Of a stretch of 5,722 nt of DNA, positions 1 to 4,920 are shown one piece after another. Each line of letters begins with the position of its first letter. The stretch's first letter is position 1. The notes under the pieces are model-generated. The model ran no database searches. It saw nothing but the letters and a program-made list of their open reading frames with translations, and had not been told where the DNA came from. Location of the stretch: assembly GCA_036725605.1 (NCBI GenBank), contig DAIMDW010000078.1:1-5722 (forward strand), given 5' to 3'. The position numbers and the translations under genes are program-made. This DNA is from CALBTQ01 sp036725605. Its GTDB lineage: Bacteria > Lernaellota > Lernaellaia > Lernaellales > Lernaellaceae.

Positions 1-317
1 GCGGCAAGCGGAAGTTCGAACTGGACTTCGAGGTCAAGGAACTCAACCAGTCCGTGATCGAGGAGCCGACCAACGCGCCGCGCAGCAAGACCACGCAACT
101 CAAGGTGGTCAAGATTGGAGCCGCCGAATACGCCTCGCTCCTGGACATCAAGAACGCGACAGTTTTGATCGTTTATCCGGCCAAGAACGGCATTCAGAAG
201 ATCAAGAAATTCACCGGCTTCGAATTCACCGACGTCGAAGAGGGTTTCGCCTTTGACGATTCGGCGGTGGGCAAGAAGTGCAGCGGCCTCGCCATCTGGG
301 GCGAAGGCATGGTGTAG
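1..317 (+). CDS. Tail structural protein, C-terminal part (probably tail tube), truncated by left window edge
   Basis: The reading frame is open from the left edge (first full codon at base 3) to a TAG at 315-317, giving about 104 residues. The GTG at 54 is an internal valine codon rather than a convincing start, because the frame continues upstream with coding-like sequence (GKRKFELDFEVKELN) and no ribosome binding site precedes it. The visible part alternates hydrophobic and polar residues in short stretches, such as TTQLKVVKIG and ATVLIVYPA, as expected of a beta-rich tail protein. It ends in a compact Gly-rich tail, LAIWGEGMV. I do not recognise a specific family motif. The call rests on position: in P2-, Mu- and PBSX-like modules the gene just before the frameshifting chaperone is normally the tail tube. 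A tail terminator or other small tail protein is the main alternative. The next gene's Shine-Dalgarno overlaps its stop codon. Confidence 0.5.
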   Translation, partial: GKRKFELDFEVKELNQSVIEEPTNAPRSKTTQLKVVKIGAAEYASLLDIKNATVLIVYPAKNGIQKIKKFTGFEFTDVEEGFAFDDSAVGKKCSGLAIWGEGMV

Positions 318-321
318 GAGG
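316..321 (+). promoter_or_regulatory. Strong ribosome binding site for the tail assembly chaperone
   Basis: AGGAGG lies 4 nt before the ATG at 326 and shares two bases with the TAG stop of the upstream gene. It settles the chaperone start at 326 rather than at upstream in-frame codons near 278, which have no such site and lie inside the previous gene. Confidence 0.85.
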
Positions 322-325
322 AAAC

Positions 326-649
326 ATGGACGACAGACTGCAGGCGGCCATCGCCATTGTGCGCGCGGAATATCCCGAGGCTCGCCTTTTTCAGATCGGC
401 ATCCCCGGCGACGATGAAATCTACCTCGCCCGCAAGTGCGCCTGGAACGAGTACAAGCGGCTCATCGGCGCGGTGAAGGACGAGGTCACCGCAAACGAAA
501 TCCTCGTCCAGAAGTTCCTGGTCCACCCCAAGCTCTCCTACGAGCAGATCGACCTGGAGATGGACCCCGGCAGGGTCGTGATTTTGGCCCAGCAGATTCA
601 GAAAGGCCTCGGCTTCGTCACCGACGGGGTGAGCCTAAAAAACGTCTGA
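326..649 (+). CDS. Phage tail assembly chaperone (G-type short product)
   Basis: This is a 107-residue protein started at the ATG 4 nt after AGGAGG. It has no membrane segment or signal peptide. The first ~55 residues are helical and charged. They are followed by a region typical of tail chaperones: a conserved-looking cysteine (C38), the segment ILVQKFLVHP (59-68), and an acidic stretch leading to a helix (DPGRVVILAQQIQKGLGF, 80-97). In phages, such chaperones bind the tape measure protein in the cytoplasm and keep it soluble until tube subunits assemble round it; they are absent from the finished tail. The gene sits between the tube-position gene and the tape measure gene. Its last codons, CTA AAA AAC GTC TGA, contain a -1 slippery heptamer, and the -1 frame is open for 70 more codons. 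That combination is the hallmark of this gene family and is the strongest support for the call. Confidence 0.8.
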   Translation: MDDRLQAAIAIVRAEYPEARLFQIGIPGDDEIYLARKCAWNEYKRLIGAVKDEVTANEILVQKFLVHPKLSYEQIDLEMDPGRVVILAQQIQKGLGFVTDGVSLKNV

Positions 650-855
650 ACCGGGCGCGGCGGGAGGTCGAGACCTCCTGGTACCGGCAGGCCCGCGCCC
701 ACATCTGCGACCGGTTCGGATGGCGTTTTTCCGACGTGGACGCTCTGGAACCCGACGAGTTCATCGAGGCGCTGGCGAGCGTCCAGTACCTCGCAGACCT
801 CGAGGAAAAGGCCGCCCGGAAAAACCGGCCCAAAACACCAAACAAGCGGAGGTAA
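326..855 (+). CDS. Tail assembly chaperone -1 frameshift fusion (G-T type), join(326..643,643..855)
   Basis: After a -1 slip on A AAA AAC at 637-643, base 643 is read twice and translation continues as RLNRARREVETSWYRQ to a TAA at 853-855. The product has 106 residues from the short protein plus 70 new ones, 176 in all. The extension is helical, with a W-rich, basic start, then FGWRFSDVDALEPDEF, then a charged, probably disordered Lys/Arg/Pro tail. The motif 'fgW..., L.pdEF..aL' resembles T-type extensions of other tail chaperones. The extension has no good start of its own: no ATG follows the slip site, and the first GTG (736-738) lies deep inside it. Earlier starts in this frame, such as 436, would translate out-of-frame Arg/Pro-rich nonsense across the chaperone gene. 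In phage lambda, the G part binds the tape measure protein and the T part recruits tube subunits, and the ratio of the two forms matters. The same division of labour is inferred here. Confidence 0.82.
626..632 (+). promoter_or_regulatory. Possible internal Shine-Dalgarno-like stimulator of frameshifting
   Basis: GGGGTGA lies 4 nt upstream of the slippery heptamer and can pair with the 16S rRNA 3' end over seven positions, one of them a G-U wobble. Internal Shine-Dalgarno sequences a few bases upstream stimulate -1 slipping in E. coli dnaX. The spacing here is somewhat short, so this is a suggestion only. Confidence 0.3.
637..643 (+). promoter_or_regulatory. Programmed -1 ribosomal frameshift slippery site, A AAA AAC
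   Basis: The heptamer has the canonical X XXY YYZ form and lies in the correct phase: zero-frame codons are CTA AAA AAC. The zero-frame stop TGA follows one codon later (647-649). Slipping to AAA AAA places the ribosome in the frame that stays open to 855. Confidence 0.88.
653..700 (+). promoter_or_regulatory. Downstream RNA structure stimulating the -1 frameshift
   Basis: Bases 653-660 (GGGCGCGG) are perfectly complementary to 693-700 (CCGCGCCC), an all-GC 8-bp stem. Nested directly inside is a second hairpin, 661-668 with 673-680, of 8 bp including one G-U, closed by the loop CGAG (669-672). The outer stem begins 9 nt after the slippery heptamer, within the usual 5-9 nt spacing for -1 stimulators. 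The 3' side has a 12-nt bulge (681-692). I paired this by eye and did not compute a folding energy. A pseudoknot involving the bulge or downstream bases is not excluded. Confidence 0.7.
848..853 (+). promoter_or_regulatory. Ribosome binding site of the 56-residue gene, inside the chaperone fusion 3' end
   Basis: GGAGGT lies 5 nt before the ATG at 859. It is formed by the last Arg codons and the first base of the TAA of the frameshift product, so the two genes are likely translationally coupled. It supports a real gene at 859. Confidence 0.8.
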
Positions 856-858
856 CCC

Positions 859-1029
859 ATGGGTATCGTCACCGACATCATGAACCTGGTGAAGACCCTC
901 AAGCAGGCGCTCGCCGACGGCAAGGTCGACAAAAAAGAGGCCGCGAAGATCGCCGTCGATCTCGCCGAAGTGCTCAAGGAAATCGCCACGCTGCTTCCCC
1001 TGCTCGTGAAGCATCTGCCCAAGAGGTAA
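859..1029 (+). CDS. Small helical protein of unknown function between chaperone and tape measure
   Basis: This is a 56-residue reading frame with its own strong ribosome binding site, ending 3 nt before the tape measure start. I do not recognise it. It is almost all predicted helix: an amphipathic N-terminal helix (ITDIMNLVKTLKQAL-like composition, residues 3-18), a turn with the EF-hand/TerB-like pattern ADGKVDKKEA (19-28), and a second amphipathic helix rich in Leu/Val (29-51), ending in basic residues HLPKR. The loop has the spacing of acidic and glycine residues seen in 'DG.(I/V)...E' turns, but one such loop does not establish calcium binding. No signal peptide or clear transmembrane segment is seen. 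The stretch from 45 to 51 (TLLPLLV) is hydrophobic but short. Placement suggests a tail-assembly accessory, perhaps a further helper of the tape measure or chaperone. That is inference from position only. Confidence 0.72.
   Translation: MGIVTDIMNLVKTLKQALADGKVDKKEAAKIAVDLAEVLKEIATLLPLLVKHLPKR
1022..1027 (+). promoter_or_regulatory. Ribosome binding site of the tape measure gene
   Basis: AGAGGT sits 5 nt before the ATG at 1033 and again runs into the TAA stop of the upstream gene (1027-1029). It supports the start at 1033. Confidence 0.65.
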
Positions 1030-1032
1030 GCC

Positions 1033-3453
1033 ATGTCCACCGGCCAGGGAATTCTCCACCAGATCAAGGTCCGACTCGTCGGTTCGGATGAGCTTTCGTC
1101 CGTCCTGAAGAAGGCGACCGGCTCGGTGGAGAATTTCAAGCGCGCCGGTGAGCAGATGAAATCGGTGGGCGTGAAGATGCTCGGCGCGGGCGTGGCCCTC
1201 GGGTCGTCCCTGGCCGGTGCGGTCGCGCCCGCCATGCGTCTCGAAGAATCCCTCGCCAATCTGTCCTCTGTTTCTACGTTGCCGATGGACGGCTCCATCC
1301 AGGACATGAAGAGCGGGATGCTGGAGGCGAAAAAGGTCGCGCTGGACTGGTCATCCAAACACACGCAGTCGGCCAAGGAAGTGACCGACGCGATGTACGA
1401 CCTGGCTTCGGCGGGTCTGACCGTCAACCAGGTCAACGACGTGGCCACGCAGACGATGGCGCTGGCTTCGGCCACACGCGCGGACGCGGCCGAGTCCTCG
1501 GCGATGATGGCCAAGGCTCTCAACACTTTCGGACAGACGCAGCTGGCGACTTTGCCCATCGGCGAGCGGGCCAACGCGATCATGGACACTTTCGCCGCCG
1601 TGGTGAAAGGCGCGAAGACTACGCTCCCCGAACTTGGCGCGGCGCTCAAAGCCGTCATGGGCACGGCCAGCAATGCCGGACTGACCATCCAGGAAACGGC
1701 GGCCTCAGTCGGCTTGCTGCAGACGCGGGGTCTTCCCGCCGAGCAAGCGGGCACCGCCCTTTCCGCCGTGCTGCGCCAGTTGCCCAAGGCCGCTTCCGAA
1801 CTGGGTATGAAGGTCGAGGACGCCACGGGGCGCTTGCTGCCCATGAGCGACATCGTGGCGCAGTTGTCGAGCCGGTATGCCGACGGCGGATTGTCGGTCA
1901 AGGAGATGGCCGAAATTCAGAAGGTCTTCGGCGACGAGGCCGGACGCGCCATTCAGCTTTTAATCGGGCAGGAAGGCGCGCTGAAAGACCTGACCGCAGC
2001 CGCCGGTGCAACGGGAACGGCGATGGGCATGGTCGCGCAGCAGGAGGACGCCTTCGGCGCGCAAGCCAAGATCGCCTGGAACAACGTGAAAAACGCCGCC
2101 CTCGTATTGGGCGACGCCATGCTTCCGGCGCTGCGATCCGCCGCGACCTGGCTCGGCCGCGCGGCCAAGGGCTTCAAGGCGTTCGCCGATAACCATCCGA
2201 CATTGGTCAAGGTCGTCGGCACGCTGGCGCTGGCTTCGACCGCGATCCTCGTTCTCGGCGGCGGGGCGCTGTGGCTGGCGGGCAGCTTTGCCGGGTCGAT
2301 TGCCTCCATCCTGAGTATGAGCGCGGCGGTCGCCAAGGCGGGCGGCCTGATGACCGTGCTCAAGACTGGCATCATCGGCGTCGGCAAGGCGCTGCTGTCG
2401 CTGTTTCTCAATCCCGTGGGCCTGGTAATCCTGGGCGTCGTCGCGCTCGGCGCGGGTATCTACCTCCTTTATAAGAAGAGCGAGACCTTCCGAAACATGG
2501 TCGCCCGCGTGGGCGCGGCGCTCAAAACCACCTTCATGCCGGTGCTGATCTCGGTCGCCTATGGCGTGGGTTATTTCGTCGGCACACTCACCAGCGCATG
2601 GGAGGCTGTGAGCCGCTACACTGCCGAGGTCTGGCCACTGGTTCGCACCTATCTCGTGGGCTTCGGCAAGGTCGTCTACGCCTATTTGATCCCGTCCATC
2701 GCCTTTCTTAAAGGCTATCTCGTCATGGCCTGGGGTGTGATCAAGACCATCACCATTGCGTCTTGGCGAACCGTGGCACTCACCATCGGCACGGTCTGGA
2801 AAATGATCGCGAGCCTCGTTCGGATCGGCTGGGCAATCGTCAGCGGCATCTTCAAAGCGGGGATGCAGATTCTGATCGGCGACTGGTCCGGCGCGTGGAT
2901 CACGATCAAGCAGATGTTCGTGGACGTGTGGGAGGGGATCAAAGGCTACTTCGGAGCCATCGTCGGGTGGTTTTCCGGTCTGGGAACGATCTTCTATGAC
3001 GCGGGTGTCGGCCTGATCACCGCTTTCAAGGACGGAATCATGGCCACATGGGAGTCGCTCAAGGGCGGCGTCACCAAGGTGCTGGGGTGGATTCGGGACC
3101 TGCTGCCCGGCTCCGATGCGAGGCGCGGGCCGCTCTCCGATCTGACTGCATCCGGCAAGGCATTCTTCCCGACCTTCACCAAGGGTCTCGTGCAGGAATC
3201 CGATGCCCCGATGCGCAGCGTCGAGGGCGTGCTCAAGGAAGTGACGCTCGCGCCGGGCGCTATCGAGATGCCCGCTCCACGACAGCGATACGAACCTGCG
3301 CCTTCCGCTTCCGGCAATTCCCTGGTCGTCGAACGCGGGGCTATCGTCATCAATGTGGGCAGCGCGGCCGAGGCGGTGGACGATCTCGAAGCGCGCCTCG
3401 AGGAACTCTTTGCCCGGCTCAACCGGCGATGGGGGGCGGCCTATGCCGGATGA
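1033..3453 (+). CDS. Phage tail tape measure protein, TP901 family
   Basis: The protein has 806 residues. Tape measure proteins fill the tail tube lumen, fix its length and are expelled or help form the DNA channel at infection. The N-terminus (1-65) is a helical lead with a Gly/Ala hydrophobic segment near 48-66. From about 66 to 310 lies the TP901-type core: MRLEESLANLSSV (68-80), 'AKEVTDAMYDLASAGL', 'GTALSAVLRQLP' and FGDEAGR (299-305). Strongly hydrophobic segments follow at about 397-429 and 457-480, with weaker ones to about 600, as usual in this family. The segment RDLLPGSDARRGPLSDL (688-704), then a Gly-Lys-Ala-Phe turn, is a common C-terminal tape measure motif. The end is a coiled-coil-like helix (783-799). 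No peptidase or lysozyme domain is visible. At 0.15 nm per residue the helical upper limit is about 120 nm of tail. The gene overlaps the next by 11 bases. Confidence 0.93.
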   Translation: MSTGQGILHQIKVRLVGSDELSSVLKKATGSVENFKRAGEQMKSVGVKMLGAGVALGSSLAGAVAPAMRLEESLANLSSVSTLPMDGSIQDMKSGMLEAKKVALDWSSKHTQSAKEVTDAMYDLASAGLTVNQVNDVATQTMALASATRADAAESSAMMAKALNTFGQTQLATLPIGERANAIMDTFAAVVKGAKTTLPELGAALKAVMGTASNAGLTIQETAASVGLLQTRGLPAEQAGTALSAVLRQLPKAASELGMKVEDATGRLLPMSDIVAQLSSRYADGGLSVKEMAEIQKVFGDEAGRAIQLLIGQEGALKDLTAAAGATGTAMGMVAQQEDAFGAQAKIAWNNVKNAALVLGDAMLPALRSAATWLGRAAKGFKAFADNHPTLVKVVGTLALASTAILVLGGGALWLAGSFAGSIASILSMSAAVAKAGGLMTVLKTGIIGVGKALLSLFLNPVGLVILGVVALGAGIYLLYKKSETFRNMVARVGAALKTTFMPVLISVAYGVGYFVGTLTSAWEAVSRYTAEVWPLVRTYLVGFGKVVYAYLIPSIAFLKGYLVMAWGVIKTITIASWRTVALTIGTVWKMIASLVRIGWAIVSGIFKAGMQILIGDWSGAWITIKQMFVDVWEGIKGYFGAIVGWFSGLGTIFYDAGVGLITAFKDGIMATWESLKGGVTKVLGWIRDLLPGSDARRGPLSDLTASGKAFFPTFTKGLVQESDAPMRSVEGVLKEVTLAPGAIEMPAPRQRYEPAPSASGNSLVVERGAIVINVGSAAEAVDDLEARLEELFARLNRRWGAAYAG

Positions 3454-4135
3454 GTACACCAACGACGGGCCGACCTACGTGAAATTGGGCGATGTGAAAT
3501 CCGACGGCACGCCGGACATCGCCAACGTCCTCTTCGAGTTCCCTGTGCCGCATGGCCAGATGCGCGTACGCCAGGAAGTGCGGATCGACGAGGTCGAGGC
3601 ACCCGGCCGCTCGGGGAAGATCAAGCAGGCGGTCGGCTACCAGGACAGCGAGATCAGCATCGGGCTGCGCCTGTTCTCCGATGACGATGGCAAGACCGCC
3701 CTGGACAAATACGCTGTCCTCCAGGATGCCTTTCGCAAACGCGACAACGCGGACTCGCTGCCCCGTGTCTTCTCGATCCAGAGTCCGCTGACCGACGCCT
3801 GCCGCATCCAGACCGTGCTCTTCAAGGGATTGGAGATTTCCGACGCCGAAGGAACGGACCAACTGGAGGTGACTGTATCGCTGACCGAGTTCGAACCCAT
3901 TGAGGCCAAGGTGGACGAGCGCGGCGGTAGCGGTGGGGGATCAGGCGGCGGTTCCGGAGGCAGCGACAGTGGAAGCGGATCGGGCGGAAGTTCCGGCAGC
4001 GACAACCCCGATTCCAGCGGCGCGGACGACGCTGCGGGGCATAGCTCCGAGGATTCCGCTCTGCGCGACGCCTTCAACGCGGGCAAGCAGGACGCCATGG
4101 GCGGCGGCGGGCCTGGCAGGCCGGGGGACGAATGA
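3443..4135 (+). CDS. Tail tip/baseplate adaptor protein (gpU/XkdP-like) with Gly/Ser-rich C-terminal tail
   Basis: This is a 230-residue protein. The ATG at 3443 overlaps the tape measure stop by 11 bases. A G-run at 3431-3436 is a weak ribosome binding site, and upstream in-frame codons lie deep in the tape measure gene. Residues 25-158 form a beta-rich domain with EAPGRSGKIKQAVGY (52-66), a TALDKY helix (85-90) and a strand-rich end to EFEPIEAKV. This pattern, 'E.pGRsGk.kq..Gy.d.ei', recalls proteins between tape measure and hub in PBSX-like (XkdP) and P2-like (gpU) tails, which join the tube to the hub. From 161 the chain becomes Gly/Ser-rich (161-187), then acidic (Asp/Ser), then a short helix (SALRDAFNAGKQDAM, 206-220), then a Gly/Pro end. 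XkdP carries a LysM domain in this position; none is visible here. Family identity is by context and motif, not by a search. The next gene overlaps the stop by 4 bases. Confidence 0.65.
   Translation: MPDEYTNDGPTYVKLGDVKSDGTPDIANVLFEFPVPHGQMRVRQEVRIDEVEAPGRSGKIKQAVGYQDSEISIGLRLFSDDDGKTALDKYAVLQDAFRKRDNADSLPRVFSIQSPLTDACRIQTVLFKGLEISDAEGTDQLEVTVSLTEFEPIEAKVDERGGSGGGSGGGSGGSDSGSGSGGSSGSDNPDSSGADDAAGHSSEDSALRDAFNAGKQDAMGGGGPGRPGDE
3923..4003 (+). other. Segment encoding a Gly/Ser low-complexity linker
   Basis: Residues 161-187 of the adaptor are almost only Gly and Ser, with one Asp. Five different Ser codons (AGC, AGT, TCA, TCC, TCG) and all four Gly codon types except rare forms are mixed, and no DNA repeat unit is visible. 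The composition is therefore kept at the protein level rather than produced by recent slippage of a DNA repeat. Confidence 0.75.
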
Positions 4136-4920
4136 TGCAGCCGCAATCGATCAATTACCTCGGACCCAAGACGGAAGTTTCCATCGGCGATCTGACGCTG
4201 ACCGCCGTCGCCGGAATGTCGGTCTGGTCTTCCCGCGAGCCGACCGCCGACACCTGCGAGATCGTTCTGCCCGATCTGCCCGGCGATCTGGCGAAACAGG
4301 TGGAAAAGGATGCGCCCCTCGTCGTGCGTCACGGCTACAAGGGCTTCGACCTGGAGACGATTTTCACCGGCACGGTGGTGGACGTTTTACCCAAGAAAAA
4401 ACTGACGGTCTTCGGCGCGGACGCCATGCGGCTGCTGTTCGAAACGAAGCTGACGATCACGTTCCAGGAAGAAACGCCCACCTCGATCATTGGCAAGATT
4501 GTCGGCGATCTGGGCATCGACGTTTCCCAAGTGACCGAGATCGAGGACGTCCTGGACCGGCTGCCGCTCTACCGCAACACCGTCTGGCAGGCGGTCAAGA
4601 TGGTGAACGACCGCACCGGTCTGCCGCACGACTTTTTCATCGACGAAACCGGAGCGTTCCGTTGGGAACCGCGCGACCAGGAGCAGGAGCCGTCTTTCGA
4701 ATTCGTCTACGGTCAAAACATCCTCGACCTGGATTTAAAAACGCTGGGGCAGTCCACGCTGCTCACTGTCGGCATGCCGGTGCGTCATTCCACGGTTGTC
4801 ACCGTGACCGACCGCCTGGGCGAGACCGCGAACTTCTATGTCATGGCTGTTCGGCACTTCCTCGCCCCTACGGGCGGCAGACGGACCTTTCTGAAGATGG
4901 AGCGCATCGATGAGTCTTGA
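4132..4920 (+). CDS. Baseplate hub protein (late control gpD / gp27-like)
   Basis: This is a 262-residue protein starting at ATGATG. The second ATG (4135) is better spaced (6 nt) from the G-rich site at 4123-4128 and would give 261 residues. The N-terminal half is a beta domain containing PDLPGDLAKQVEKDAPLVVRH-type strand-turn segments and IFTGTVVDV (tube-like hub domain). The middle has SIIGKIVGDLGID (about 122-134), which resembles the 'i...ia...gl' helix of gpD proteins, followed by NTVWQAVKMVNDRTGL and DETGAFRWEP. The C-terminal part (VGMPVRHSTVVTVTD, then FYVMAVRHF) fits the last strand pair of hub proteins such as XkdQ. The hub forms a trimer at the tube tip and holds the spike. It lies directly upstream of, and overlaps by 11 bases, the spike gene, which is the normal D-V pairing. 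At 262 residues it is shorter than P2 gpD or T4 gp27 (nearly 390). Confidence 0.78.
   Translation: MMQPQSINYLGPKTEVSIGDLTLTAVAGMSVWSSREPTADTCEIVLPDLPGDLAKQVEKDAPLVVRHGYKGFDLETIFTGTVVDVLPKKKLTVFGADAMRLLFETKLTITFQEETPTSIIGKIVGDLGIDVSQVTEIEDVLDRLPLYRNTVWQAVKMVNDRTGLPHDFFIDETGAFRWEPRDQEQEPSFEFVYGQNILDLDLKTLGQSTLLTVGMPVRHSTVVTVTDRLGETANFYVMAVRHFLAPTGGRRTFLKMERIDES
4899..4902 (+). promoter_or_regulatory. Ribosome binding site of the spike gene, within the hub gene
   Basis: GGAG lies 7 nt before the ATG at 4910, inside the last codons of the hub gene. It supports that ATG as the spike start and an 11-base gene overlap. Confidence 0.55.

Noticed and set aside
54..56. GTG at 54 as the true start of the first gene
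   Set aside because: The frame is open to the window edge with coding-like sequence upstream and no Shine-Dalgarno before the GTG.
436..855. Independent gene starting at 436 in the chaperone -1 frame
   Set aside because: The first two thirds of that translation are Arg/Pro-rich out-of-frame sequence over the chaperone gene, and no ribosome binding site is present. The real use of this frame begins at the slippery site at 637-643.
931..937. AAAAAAG in the 56-residue gene as a frameshift site
   Set aside because: The codons are AAA AAA GAG, so the heptamer is not in the slipping phase, and no stop or long alternative frame follows.
618..1901. Long antisense reading frame (427 residues)
   Set aside because: It lies opposite the chaperone, the 56-residue gene and the tape measure core, has Ser/Ala/Arg-rich composition without domain motifs, and arises from third-position GC bias on the other strand.
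3353..3442. Earlier GTG start for the adaptor at 3353
   Set aside because: It would add 30 Arg/Trp/Ser-rich residues read out of frame from the tape measure C-terminus. The ATG at 3443 starts the sensible protein and gives a normal short overlap.
1960..3462. Long antisense reading frame (500 residues)
   Set aside because: It is the shadow of the tape measure gene: composition rich in Arg/Asp/His/Gly, no recognisable domains, no ribosome binding site, and the plus strand has clear family motifs.
4396..4402. Second A-run (AAAAAAC) in the hub gene as a frameshift site
   Set aside because: The codons are AAG AAA AAA CTG, so the heptamer is in the wrong phase for X XXY YYZ, and the hub frame continues without a stop.
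3900..4913. 337-residue plus-strand frame over the adaptor tail and hub
   Set aside because: It is an alternative frame of the hub gene with Arg/Gly/Ala-rich, motif-free sequence. The hub frame has hub motifs and proper junctions.
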